A DNA stretch of 54,125 bases from the NCBI GenBank assembly GCA_902767045.1, contig CACXFT010000076.1, positions 1 to 54,125 on the forward strand, given 5' to 3'. Source of the stretch: an uncultured Prevotellaceae bacterium (GTDB lineage Bacteria; Bacteroidota; Bacteroidia; Bacteroidales; Bacteroidaceae). Below are positions 9,101 through 16,866 of the stretch, piece by piece. Under the pieces are notes generated by a model that was not told the DNA's origin, made no database searches, and saw only the letters and a list, made by a program, of their open reading frames with translations. Each line of letters opens with the position of its first letter. Position 1 is the first letter of the stretch. A program made the translations under genes and the position numbers.

Positions 9101-9684
9101 ATGAAAACGACCGGCTATACATCTGCAACAACGTGCTCGACAACTGTCTTTCTACGCTCAAGCACGAAACCATGTATTATCCCTCGCGCATTCAGCAGCT
9201 CATTGTGAAGCCCCTTTCCGGTTCGAATAACACCGACAGGGAAGAAATGCTGAGAACGCTGTTCGAGGTGATTGCCTACTATCACGAACTATACTCGTTG
9301 CTCAGTGCTCAGGCCTACCGGCAAGTGGAGAAGCCTTTGCACATTGGTGCAGCCGACCTGCACTACCTTCTCGACCTGTTGCAGAAACTGAACGGAAATG
9401 TAACACCGCAGTTGGAGGTGAAACCGCTCGACTCGAAATATGTGGTGCTGTGCCTGACGATGAACAAACTCATGCTCAACGAACAGCAATGCAAACAGCT
9501 CTTCACCCCTGCAACCACAAACGTTAGCTATCTGATATGCCGACAGATTATACGCGAGTTGGGCGAACAGAACAGCGCACGCGCCTGTGGCATCAGCGCT
9601 CATCTTGGAACTGCCGCCGTTCCGGTCATTGAAATAACAATAACACAAAGTATATATGCAACCATTCAAAATCATCATTGTTGA
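6148..9684 (+). CDS. Histidine-kinase-like sensor: lipoprotein TPR ectodomain, HATPase core without an H-box, extra C-terminal membrane module
   Basis: 1178 residues from the ATG at 6148 (a TTG at 6142 is also in frame). A lipoprotein-type signal ends in AFFSAC at about residue 30. A helical, TPR-like ectodomain follows to about 405, then a membrane segment (406-428) and a coiled coil (446-490). The HATPase_c domain has an N-box (TDNARKF, about 608-614), G1 (DTGIGM, from 638) and G2 (GFGLMN, from 679). Where an H-box (HELRTPL-like) is expected there is VNSITPL near 495-501 without a histidine. A second hydrophobic segment (about 727-746), an ectodomain, a third membrane segment (874-896) and a cytoplasmic tail complete it. 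The architecture resembles Bacteroidales proteins labelled DUF5112/DUF5113 from memory. It overlaps eda by 23 nt and the response regulator by 29 nt. The input signal is unknown. Confidence 0.72.
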   Translation: MLPRLRHNFFHTWCLAWLVAVPGIAFFSACATEEEQYAADRLNEISYAYHYRSLDSTEVYAQQAMKACRHYSGGRAEALNNLAFVAIAKMNYDEAYALLDSMQTDNQVELLIADVQRMRLCQRQSRNKNFYDYRGKALTRLKRIEEERNRLSAHQQRRLVYGKSELAIVASTYFYYVGQHELSVESLQHIDPNGEVEQDTAQLLNYYYNVGSGGIIAHSSADETARIEFDYLLRCYLMAQQHDYAFFEAQALQALSEHLNTPEQRDELLAANMPAMKFINTDGMPDELLAGNLAQRALDIFADYGDVYQTAGAYRTLAECYWEIGDYASAEICLFNALNRDTVINRAPDLIASIREQLCLVYSAVDDKQRSDFNRNIYLDLQEQTRQDRQLEARAAQLDASSKQLNLMIAAVVLAIVAVVSSLFIFDFLRRRSNRRFSLSSLMEPLQEWKQQEEEKRQKILEQHEELKNQIALAQLHLAENRKRNIEQRAKLSLVNSITPLIERMLNEVRHLLFHTEPQPLSEERLAYIHELTDEINECNDVLTNWIQMRQGEISLRIESFRLQELFDTLQRGRMTFQLKDVELCVKPTEAVVKADKTLTLFMLNTLTDNARKFTPAGGKVVVSASVCERYVEISVSDTGIGMTEDALAHLFDHKPIRDSQTLRPAEIGIANQTIPSHGFGLMNCKGIIEKYRKISQIFKVCEIGASSRQGGGTRLFFRLPCGVVRRFQALLLMLCLAGMPATLMAAQPATLKAAQPLTTEQRLVKAQAWADSAYFANINGSYAKTLAFADSCFALLGNNFLGDANVTASDSIRYYHIVLDVRNESAVAALALHEWGLYRYNNKLYTQLFRQLSADNTLESYCRIMQRSETNKSVAVAMLVILLIMLFPAYYLLYYRHRLYYRYSVERVRGINRVLLSSEPVQEKLQHIKTLWNFPHKQVNAAKAQQLDRVVKEICQALTNSLAAHSSDRNNMEIAADELRRVQYENDRLYICNNVLDNCLSTLKHETMYYPSRIQQLIVKPLSGSNNTDREEMLRTLFEVIAYYHELYSLLSAQAYRQVEKPLHIGAADLHYLLDLLQKLNGNVTPQLEVKPLDSKYVVLCLTMNKLMLNEQQCKQLFTPATTNVSYLICRQIIRELGEQNSARACGISAHLGTAAVPVIEITITQSIYATIQNHHC

Positions 9685-10381
9685 AGATGTTCCCCTTGAA
9701 CTGAAAGGAACTGAGGGCATCATACGGAACGAAATTCCAGAGGCCCGGATCATAGGAACTGCCGACAGCGAGCCTGCCTATTGGCAGCTCATCAAGAAAG
9801 AGTGCCCACAACTGGTGCTGCTCGATTTGGGACTTGGAGGCTCCACCACCGTGGGGGTGGAAATCTGCCGCCACACCAAGGAAAGCTATCCACAGGTGAA
9901 AGTGCTCATCTTCACAGGCGAGGTGCTCAACGAAAAACTGTGGGTTGACGTGCTCGATGCCGGTTGCGACGGCATCATTCTGAAGAGTGGCGAACTGCTC
10001 ACCCGCGCTGATGTGGCCAGTGTGATGGCAGGCAAACGCATGGTTTTCAATCAGCCCATTCTTGAAAAAATAGTGCAGCGGTTCAAACGAAGTGTGTCGA
10101 GCCAGCTGATGCGGCAAGAAGCCGTTATCGATTACGAGATTGATGAATACGACGAACGCTTCCTGCGACACCTGGCACTTGGCTTCACCAAGGAACAAAT
10201 AACCGCCCTGCGCGGCATGCCCTTTGGAGTGAAAAGTTTAGAGAAACGGCAAAACGAACTGATACAGAAATTGTTTCCCAATGGCAACGGGCGCATGGGC
10301 GTGAATGCAACACGACTTGTGGTGCGCGCCTTCGAACTGGGCATTCTGGATGTTGACAACTTGCATGCCGATGAAGAATAA
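9656..10381 (+). CDS. Response regulator with receiver domain and LuxR-like C-terminal region
   Basis: In this 241-residue protein the receiver domain has the acidic pair E10/D11 and phosphoacceptor D57 in LVLLDLGLGG. The switch Thr is in IFTGE near 86 and the conserved Lys is in ILKSGE near 108, so it looks phosphorylatable. The C-terminal region (about 160-235) has a helical pattern like a GerE/LuxR DNA-binding domain, but a diverged one. The start overlaps the kinase-like gene by 29 nt, so the two are translationally coupled and are probably partners. Because the partner lacks an obvious H-box, the phosphate source is uncertain. Targets are unknown; autoregulation of this cluster is the simplest guess. 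Confidence 0.83.
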   Translation: MQPFKIIIVEDVPLELKGTEGIIRNEIPEARIIGTADSEPAYWQLIKKECPQLVLLDLGLGGSTTVGVEICRHTKESYPQVKVLIFTGEVLNEKLWVDVLDAGCDGIILKSGELLTRADVASVMAGKRMVFNQPILEKIVQRFKRSVSSQLMRQEAVIDYEIDEYDERFLRHLALGFTKEQITALRGMPFGVKSLEKRQNELIQKLFPNGNGRMGVNATRLVVRAFELGILDVDNLHADEE

Positions 10382-10982
10382 CCAACGACTGGGGCGCTCT
10401 CTGCAATGGCTCACCCGTTTGTCTGTTGTGCTGATGGCGGCAGAGGTGATCACTGTCTTCCTCTCGTGGATTGTGACAGCTGCCATGCCATGGCTGCCGG
10501 TGAGGTCGGTGCTCAGCAGTGAGGGCATCAGGTGGTTCTTCGGTCGATTTGTTGATAACATGCTTTCGCCCGTTTTCCTGTGGCTGATTCTGGGGGCTAT
10601 GGCCTATGCTGTGTGGCGCGACAGCCAGTTCTCTTTCAGATGCACCAACTATCGACAACGCTTTGCCCTTCAGCTCGCAGTGGCTGAAGCCCTTGGGGTG
10701 GTGGTGGTGATGATGATGCTCACGCTGATGCCGCAGGCCATATTGCTCAGTCCGTCGGGTAGCTTGTTTCCAAGCAGTGCCTCAGACAGTTTCGTGCCAC
10801 TATGCTGTGCCACAGCCTTTCTCATGGCATCAACCTACGGCATGGCATCGGGCCGGTTCGCAGGGCTCACAGACGTGATGCTCAGCTTGACCAAGGGAAC
10901 CCAGCTGCTGCTGCCCCTGCTCTTCGTTTATATGCTGTGCTGCCAGCTGGCGGCATCAATACATTTCATCTTCTTTCCATAA
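10371..10982 (+). CDS. Multi-pass membrane protein of unknown function in the sensor operon
   Basis: About 203 residues with five hydrophobic segments: near 15-37, 65-85, 100-125, 140-160 and 180-203. I prefer the ATG at 10371, which overlaps the response-regulator stop by 11 nt and gives a positively charged start (MKNNQRLGRS). The open frame extends upstream, but that part lies inside the regulator gene. I do not recognise the family with confidence. Its position between a response regulator and a substrate-binding lipoprotein suggests a role in sensing or transport. No ATPase or canonical permease signature is present. Confidence 0.7.
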   Translation: MKNNQRLGRSLQWLTRLSVVLMAAEVITVFLSWIVTAAMPWLPVRSVLSSEGIRWFFGRFVDNMLSPVFLWLILGAMAYAVWRDSQFSFRCTNYRQRFALQLAVAEALGVVVVMMMLTLMPQAILLSPSGSLFPSSASDSFVPLCCATAFLMASTYGMASGRFAGLTDVMLSLTKGTQLLLPLLFVYMLCCQLAASIHFIFFP

Positions 10983-10997
10983 ATGAGGCGGGGTTCG

Positions 10998-11029
10998 TTT
11001 GTTCATATCGAAAATAATGTGTACTTTTG
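10998..11029 (+). promoter_or_regulatory. Predicted promoter placed almost at the start codon of the SBP lipoprotein gene
   Basis: TTTG at 10998-11001 and TACTTTTG at 11022-11029 are 20 nt apart, an exact Bacteroidetes match. Transcription would start around 11033-11036, within a few bases of the ATG at 11037, so the mRNA would be leaderless or nearly so. It would let the binding protein and TPR gene be transcribed apart from the sensor genes. Confidence 0.55.
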
Positions 11030-11036
11030 CAGCTGT

Positions 11037-11999
11037 ATGAAAAAACAACTGGTTCAAATGGTATGGAATGTGGCTACCATCGCGGTGGCTGCACTTTCTG
11101 TGATGGCGTGCGGACAGTCTGACGGTGAACGGCAGCGACTTTCAAAGGAAGAACATCTCAGGCACCTGCGCGAAGATTCACTTGCCCTGAAGGTGGCCGT
11201 GCTGCCCACCACCGACTGCTTGCCCCTTTTTGTGGCTAAGGAGTGCCGGCTCTTTGATACCCTGGGGGTTGACGTGAGACTGAGGCTCGAACGCTCACAG
11301 ATGGATTGCGATGCCCTTTTCATGAAAGGAGCGGTGGAGGGCATCGTTACAGACCTTGTGCGCTGCGAGTGGATGAAAACACAGGGCATGCCGTTGCGCT
11401 ACGTTTCATCTACCAACCTGAGCTGGCAGCTGATAGCAAACCCCTCGGCGCGCGTGAAACAACTCAAACAGCTGGGTGACAAGATGGTGGCAGTTACCCG
11501 CCATTCGGCCACCGACTTGCTCACATGGCATGTGCTTGAAGGAGTGAAGACAACAGCGCCGGTGTTTCGCATTCAAATCAACGATCTGGAGCTGCGCTTG
11601 CAAATGCTGCAAAACGGTGAACTGGATGCCTTTTGGCTGCCGGAACCCTTTGCAACCAAGGCAAGGATGGAAAAATGCCCTGTTATCGTGGACAGTGAAG
11701 AACGGAAAATGAGGTTGGGGGTGATTGCCTTCAACGAGAAAAGCCTGGCCGACAAACGCAGGCAACAACAGCTCCACTTGTTTCTCAAAGCCTATAATGC
11801 GGCCTGCGATTCTCTCAACGAGCGGGGGGTGGAAGCCTATGAACCGATCCTCGAAAAATATTGTAAGGCTGATGCTCAAGTGACAGCTGCGCTGCCTAAA
11901 CAGAAATTCCAGCATGCCACACCACCGCTTGCCAACGATGTGGAAGTGGCAAAAGACTTTGTGGAACGCTTCCCCGGTGGATATACCATCAACAACTAA
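11037..11999 (+). CDS. Substrate-binding lipoprotein, NMT1/TauA-like, without ABC partners
   Basis: 320 residues from the ATG at 11037. The frame is open further upstream, but the lipoprotein signal begins here (MKKQLVQMVW, lipobox SVMAC, acylated Cys near 24). The mature part has a type 2 periplasmic binding fold pattern: VAVLPTTDCLPLFVAKE near the start, GAVEGIVTDL, VAVTRHSATDLL, and NGELDAFWLPEPFA where nitrate/sulfonate/thiamine-precursor binding proteins have their second-lobe motif. No ABC permease or ATPase is encoded in the window. It may therefore deliver ligand to the adjacent membrane protein or act as a sensor subunit. The ligand is unknown. Confidence 0.78.
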   Translation: MKKQLVQMVWNVATIAVAALSVMACGQSDGERQRLSKEEHLRHLREDSLALKVAVLPTTDCLPLFVAKECRLFDTLGVDVRLRLERSQMDCDALFMKGAVEGIVTDLVRCEWMKTQGMPLRYVSSTNLSWQLIANPSARVKQLKQLGDKMVAVTRHSATDLLTWHVLEGVKTTAPVFRIQINDLELRLQMLQNGELDAFWLPEPFATKARMEKCPVIVDSEERKMRLGVIAFNEKSLADKRRQQQLHLFLKAYNAACDSLNERGVEAYEPILEKYCKADAQVTAALPKQKFQHATPPLANDVEVAKDFVERFPGGYTINN

Positions 12000-12005
12000 T
12001 TTGAT

Positions 12006-14180
12006 ATGACCACACTTTCCGATATTCGAAATATTGTTTGCCAAGAGCAAAACCTGTCAAAAGGACTGAAAGCGTTGAAAGAGCTGACAGCAGAGAAACA
12101 TCTCGACCGCTTTCAAATGCGCATAGAGGCTATTCAGGAAGACTATCAGCGCATGTGCCAGTTTATGCTCACAGGCATGCCCGACGACCACCGGTTCCAA
12201 CTCTACACACAGCTGCTGCAACAGCTCTACGACCTGCTGGGCGACGTAGACCTGCACCTGCGCATCACTAACAAGGGCAGTGCGTTTGCGCAGGCTTTCA
12301 GCCATGCCGCGCATCTGAACACCAGCAACGAACTGGTGAGGCAGAATATGGAATCGTATGTGCAAGATGTGGCCATGGCTTCACTCGAAACATCACCCGA
12401 AGAACGGTCTGAACAACTTTCTGAAATCCATGCCCGTCACCACAAATTCCTCTCTATGCTCTTCAGCTATCTGGTGGCTTCACCTTCGTGGAATCTCTCT
12501 ACCGCACGGTTCTATATGAGCCTGCTCACATCACCCACCATCGACCTTGCTGATGCCTGCACACTGGTGGGGGCTCTTATGCTCTCGTGCCGCAGGTGGT
12601 TCGATGTAAACAAATTCCTCACCATCGTGCATGTCTATTGCCAGGCTACCGACAACCAGCTGCGCCAGCGGGCGCTTGTGGCATGGTGCTTCAGCCTGGC
12701 AGAACAGCCCATGTCGCTCTATGGCGGTTGCAAGGCCGAACTGACCAGACTGCTGGAGGAAGAAGAGGTGCGCAACGATGTGCTCGAACTGCAGATGCAA
12801 GTGTTCCTGTGCATGCGAACGGAAGAAGATAACCAGCTCATCCAGCGAGACATCATGCCCACGCTGCTCAAAAACCAAAACCTGCAAATCACACGTTTCG
12901 GCATCGTGGAAAAAGACGACGACAACCTGCAAGACATCTTAGACCCGGGAGCGGCAGAGCGCAACATGGAAGAGCTGGAGAAAACCATCCGCAAAATGGA
13001 AAGCATGCAGAAGGCAGGAACCGATGTGTTCTTCGGCGGCTTCAGACTGATGAAACGCTTCTCGTTCTTCTACACACTGAGCAACTGGTTCGTTCCTTTC
13101 TCACTGGACCATCCTGCCCTGCAACCCGTCATTAAGAAGGTGGGCTCTACGCAAATCATCACCAACGTGATTGATGCCAACTCTTTTTGCGAAAGCGACA
13201 AATATTCACTCACACTGGCCATGGCGCATGTCATAGACCGACTGCCGGCGAACTTGAAAGAAATGATGTCGAACGGTGCCATTACCCACGACAGGCCCGC
13301 CGACCCCACCAGAAATTCTGCTGCTTACATCAGGCGCATGTATCTGCAAGACCTCTTCCGCTTCTTCCAGCTCTATACACAGAAGAGCGAGTTCCCAACG
13401 CCTTTCAGCTACAACAGCTCAACGCCTAACTTCAACTTCTTCTTCGTGTTCCCCCTCTTTGCCGGCACTGGGATGCGACAGCAGGCTCTGCCCTTGCTGC
13501 GGTTCCTGCTGAAAAACCGGCTCTTCGCGTTCATGCAACCAGTCATTGACTGCTATCCCGGAACAACCAACGAATACCTGGTGATGCAGGCTGTTTCGGC
13601 CATGGAAACACAACAGGAAAACAAGGCTCTCAACCTGTTCGAACAGGTGCTTCAAACAGACCACAACAACGAAAGGGTGTTGCGCTATCATGCCATGCTC
13701 TGCTTCCGATGCGAGCACTATCAGCAGGCCGAACACTCCTATGCCCGCCTGGTAGAACTCGCCCCCCACAAACTCTCATATCGTCTGAACCTGGCCATCT
13801 GCAAGGTTTACAACATGCAAACCAACGAGGGCGTAAATGAGCTCTACCAACTCGAATATGAGCATCACGAAAACTTGGCCATCGTGCGGGCCCTGGCATG
13901 GGGCTTGCTCATGGCGCGGCGTTACGAACCGGCCAACAAAATTTACCAGCGACTTTTAAACGAACCGGCACACGACGACCATACCGACCATACCGACCTG
14001 CTCCACGCCGGCTATTGCCGGTGGTTTATGGGCAGAGTGGAAGAAGCCGTTCAGCTGCTCAAACAATACACATCGCTCGAAAACACCAGCATCGAAACAG
14101 AAATGCAACGCGACCAGCTGCTCTTCAAAGCTAATAAAATTAATGAGGTAGATCAAAAAATCATGGCCGACATGATATAA
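12006..14180 (+). CDS. Large helical TPR protein, cytoplasmic, last gene of the sensor cluster
   Basis: 724 residues, no signal peptide or membrane segment, starting 6 nt after the binding-protein stop. The sequence is mostly amphipathic helix. Recognisable TPR-like pairs lie in the C-terminal third (about 530-700), for example around ALNLFEQVLQTDHNNERVLR and AEHSYARLVELAPHKLSYRL. The N-terminal two thirds are unassigned. The family is probably a scaffold or interaction protein. Co-location with a sensor, regulator and binding lipoprotein suggests it belongs to that system. A hairpin after its stop (14225-14251) closes the unit. Confidence 0.75.
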   Translation: MTTLSDIRNIVCQEQNLSKGLKALKELTAEKHLDRFQMRIEAIQEDYQRMCQFMLTGMPDDHRFQLYTQLLQQLYDLLGDVDLHLRITNKGSAFAQAFSHAAHLNTSNELVRQNMESYVQDVAMASLETSPEERSEQLSEIHARHHKFLSMLFSYLVASPSWNLSTARFYMSLLTSPTIDLADACTLVGALMLSCRRWFDVNKFLTIVHVYCQATDNQLRQRALVAWCFSLAEQPMSLYGGCKAELTRLLEEEEVRNDVLELQMQVFLCMRTEEDNQLIQRDIMPTLLKNQNLQITRFGIVEKDDDNLQDILDPGAAERNMEELEKTIRKMESMQKAGTDVFFGGFRLMKRFSFFYTLSNWFVPFSLDHPALQPVIKKVGSTQIITNVIDANSFCESDKYSLTLAMAHVIDRLPANLKEMMSNGAITHDRPADPTRNSAAYIRRMYLQDLFRFFQLYTQKSEFPTPFSYNSSTPNFNFFFVFPLFAGTGMRQQALPLLRFLLKNRLFAFMQPVIDCYPGTTNEYLVMQAVSAMETQQENKALNLFEQVLQTDHNNERVLRYHAMLCFRCEHYQQAEHSYARLVELAPHKLSYRLNLAICKVYNMQTNEGVNELYQLEYEHHENLAIVRALAWGLLMARRYEPANKIYQRLLNEPAHDDHTDHTDLLHAGYCRWFMGRVEEAVQLLKQYTSLENTSIETEMQRDQLLFKANKINEVDQKIMADMI

Positions 14181-14224
14181 TGTCGAATTTGTCGATAGAA
14201 ATGACTGATTTGGGATAAAAAAGC

Positions 14225-14251
14225 GCCTGCCGGGAAAGTTCCCGACAGGCG
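14225..14251. terminator. Hairpin between convergent TPR and glgB genes
   Basis: CGCCTGCCGGGAA and TTCCCGACAGGCG pair through 13 positions with one mismatch around a very short loop. An A-run on one side and T-containing flanks fit a terminator acting mainly on the TPR side, possibly in both directions. Confidence 0.65.
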
Positions 14252-14276
14252 TGATATGTTGTAATGAGCAGTTTGC

Positions 14277-16340
14277 TTAGTTCTTCTTCAGAACCACGGC
14301 TGATCTGGCAGGGAGATAGAGTTTCAGCCATTCTTTGTGGTCGTCGACGTAGAGCGGGTCGTAGTTGGTGAAATGGGTCATAGTGTCGTCGGCCAGACCG
14401 TTGCCGCCGAACTCTTTGGCATCGGTGTTGAGCACCACATCGTAGGAACCGGTGGGAACAAGGAACCCGTAGTCGGTGAATGAGCGGTTGGGCGAGAAGT
14501 TGAACACAAACACCAAGTCGCCGCGCATGAATGCCAACACCTGGTCGCCATCGTTGTGCCATATCTCCTGCACGGGTGTGCGGTTGAAGTTTTTCTGGCT
14601 CTTCACCACTTGGAGCATTTGACGGTCGAAATCGCCCAGGTAGTGGTAGCAAAGTTCCGGGTTGTCAACAAGGTTCCACTGGCGGCGCGCATATTTATAG
14701 CTCCATCCGTTGCCTTCGCGTGGGAAGTCAATCCATTCAGGATGTCCGAATTCGTTGCCCATGAAGTTGAGATAGCCGCCATTGATGGCACCCAGTGTGA
14801 CCAGTCGAATCATTTTGTGAAGGGCAATGCCGCGATGCACCATTTCGTTTTCGTCGCCAATCTTGAAATGCCAGTACATATCGGCATCGATAAGGCGGAA
14901 GATGATGGTTTTGTCGCCGACGAGGGCTTGGTCGTGGCTTTCGCAGTAAGAGATGGTTTTCTCGTCGGGTCGGCGGTTGCGCACCTCCCAGAAGATGGAA
15001 CTGGGTTTCCAATCCTCGTCTTTCAGCTCTTTGATGGTTTTAATCCAATAGTCTGGAATATTCATGGCCATGCGATAGTCGAAGCCATAGCCGCCATCTT
15101 CGAATTTGGCAGCGAGGCCAGGCATTCCGCTCACCTCTTCGGCGATGGTGATGGCCTGTGGGTTGATTTCGTGAATGAGCTTGTTGGCAAGAGTGAGATA
15201 GCAGATGGCGTTGTCGTCTTCGTGTCCGTTGAAGTAGTCGCCATAGTTGCAGAAAGCTTCACCAAGTCCGTGGCTGTAATAGAGCATGGAGGTAACGCCG
15301 TCGAAGCGGAATCCGTCGAAGTGGAACTCTTCCATCCAATATTTGCAGTTAGAGAGCAGGAAGTGTATCACCTCGTCTTTTCCATAGTCGAAGCAGAGCG
15401 AATCCCATGCCGGATGTTCGTGGCGTTCACCGGGATAGAAGAACTGGTTGGGGTCGCCGGCGAGGTTTCCCAAGCCTTCCACTTCGTTTTTCACGGCATG
15501 TGAGTGAACGATGTCCATGATGACGGCAATGCCGTTTTGATGAGCCGTGTCGATGAGTGCTTTCAGTTCTTCTGGTGTTCCAAAGCGGCTTGATGCTGCA
15601 AAGAAAGAGCTCACATGATAGCCGAAGCTGCCGTAGTAGGGGTGTTCTTGTATGGCCATAATCTGGATGCAGTTATAGCCGTCTTTGATAACCCGCGGCA
15701 GCACGTTTTCTTTAAATTCGGTATAGGTTCCCACTTTCTCTGCATCCTGCCCCATGCCGATGTGACATTCATAAATGAGGAGCGGGCTGGTGTCGGCTTT
15801 GAATTTTTTCTTTTTCCACTGATAGGGTTCAGAGGGGTTCCAGACCTGTGCAGAGAATATTTTGGTGTTGTCGTCTTGCACCACCCGTCGGGTCCAGGCA
15901 GGAATACGTTCACCCTGTCCGCCATTCCAGTGAACGCTCATTTTGTAGAGGTCGCCGTGTTTGATGGCTTTCTCTGAGAGTTTCAGTTCCCAGTTGCCTG
16001 TTCCTTCAATTCTCTTGGCTTTATATTTGTCTGTTTCTTTCCAGTTGTTGAAGTCGCCAATCAGGTATATTTCCGTTGCGTTGGGTGCCCATTCGCGGAA
16101 CACCCATCCGCGAGCGGTTTTGTGGAGCCCGAAATATTCGTGTCCGTTGGCAAAGTCGGTGAGTGTTTTCTTTCCGTTGTTGGTGAGCTGGTTTATTTTC
16201 CACACAGCATGTTCATGCCGGCCTTTGATGGCATCTTCGTATGGTTCGAGATAGCCGTCGTTTTTAACGAGTCCGATGTGTTTGGGCTTGGCAGCTTTCT
16301 TGTTGCTTGCCTTCACTGTGGTTTCCTTTTTTGTGTTCAT
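14277..16340 (-). CDS. glgB: 1,4-alpha-glucan branching enzyme (GH13, eukaryotic-type)
   Basis: It transfers glucan chains to O6 positions during glycogen synthesis. The 687-residue protein has a lysine-rich N-terminus, a CBM48-like region at about 60-160 and a GH13 barrel. The conserved regions are DIVHSH (I), FRFDGVTSML (II, nucleophile D347), AEEVSGMPG (III, acid/base E401) and YCESHDQA (IV). A C-terminal beta domain follows. The pattern is closest to the plant/animal-type enzymes common in Bacteroidetes rather than to the E. coli type. It is followed at 14225-14251 by the shared terminator. No other glycogen gene is adjacent, and its upstream neighbour is a YhcH/YjgK-type gene. Confidence 0.94.
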   Translation of the reverse strand: MNTKKETTVKASNKKAAKPKHIGLVKNDGYLEPYEDAIKGRHEHAVWKINQLTNNGKKTLTDFANGHEYFGLHKTARGWVFREWAPNATEIYLIGDFNNWKETDKYKAKRIEGTGNWELKLSEKAIKHGDLYKMSVHWNGGQGERIPAWTRRVVQDDNTKIFSAQVWNPSEPYQWKKKKFKADTSPLLIYECHIGMGQDAEKVGTYTEFKENVLPRVIKDGYNCIQIMAIQEHPYYGSFGYHVSSFFAASSRFGTPEELKALIDTAHQNGIAVIMDIVHSHAVKNEVEGLGNLAGDPNQFFYPGERHEHPAWDSLCFDYGKDEVIHFLLSNCKYWMEEFHFDGFRFDGVTSMLYYSHGLGEAFCNYGDYFNGHEDDNAICYLTLANKLIHEINPQAITIAEEVSGMPGLAAKFEDGGYGFDYRMAMNIPDYWIKTIKELKDEDWKPSSIFWEVRNRRPDEKTISYCESHDQALVGDKTIIFRLIDADMYWHFKIGDENEMVHRGIALHKMIRLVTLGAINGGYLNFMGNEFGHPEWIDFPREGNGWSYKYARRQWNLVDNPELCYHYLGDFDRQMLQVVKSQKNFNRTPVQEIWHNDGDQVLAFMRGDLVFVFNFSPNRSFTDYGFLVPTGSYDVVLNTDAKEFGGNGLADDTMTHFTNYDPLYVDDHKEWLKLYLPARSAVVLKKN

Positions 16341-16378
16341 AGTTGATATGTTAAAAGCTCTGTTAAAAATTTCTGTTC

Positions 16379-16825
16379 TTATGCCTTCACTTTGAAGATC
16401 AGTTTGTGCAGTTCATGTTCTTCGGTTATTCCGGGTGCATGTGCGTCTTGTGGGAAGAAGACAACGAACATTCCCGGGTGTGCGGTGACATAGGAAAGGC
16501 AGGGCAGGTTGTGGATGAGTGCACAATCGTTTTCTTCACTGAAAGTGGCCTCGGGCAGGTCTGCCAGGGGTGAGATGCCATAGGTTTCTTTTCCGCTGAG
16601 CGGAATTTGAATGTCAACCATTTGCCGGTGATATTCGATGGGAGCCTCTTCTTTCTTTTTTCCTTTCAGGGTTTGAACGTTCACAAAAACATTGTTGCCC
16701 AGAATCTGATGTTTCCCGTCGGAGAGTGCGTTCAGGTCTGTTGATTTGATAAAATCTACAACAGTCTGGAAGAGTGGGTTCAGAGAAGTGTATTTCTCTA
16801 AGTTTTCTAAAGTGTCGATAATCAT
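16379..16825 (-). CDS. YhcH/YjgK/YiaL family (DUF386) protein
   Basis: 148 residues. This family forms a cupin-like beta fold. Members are linked to sugar and sialic-acid catabolism, and one (EbgC) is a beta-galactosidase subunit and probable anomerase. Family traits visible are the early IDTLENL, the central EYHRQMVDIQIPLSGKET, and the C-terminal MFVVFFPQDAHAPGI segment with likely metal-binding His and Asp residues. It lies 38 bp upstream of glgB on the same strand. The substrate is not predictable; a role in sugar anomer handling is inference. Confidence 0.87.
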   Translation of the reverse strand: MIIDTLENLEKYTSLNPLFQTVVDFIKSTDLNALSDGKHQILGNNVFVNVQTLKGKKKEEAPIEYHRQMVDIQIPLSGKETYGISPLADLPEATFSEENDCALIHNLPCLSYVTAHPGMFVVFFPQDAHAPGITEEHELHKLIFKVKA

Positions 16826-16866
16826 AAGCTCTTATGTTTTTTGTTTGGTTTGAATTTTGCGGGTGA

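Noticed and set aside
11037-11999. Thiamine-precursor (ThiY/THI5-like) binding protein
   Set aside because: The fold-level motifs fit but no specific ligand-pocket signature was recognised, and there are no thi genes or ThiX/ThiZ partners nearby.
13975-14000. Short direct repeat of ATACCGACC within the TPR gene
   Set aside because: It lies in frame within coding sequence (a His-Thr-Asp repeat) and is too short to suggest a mobile element.
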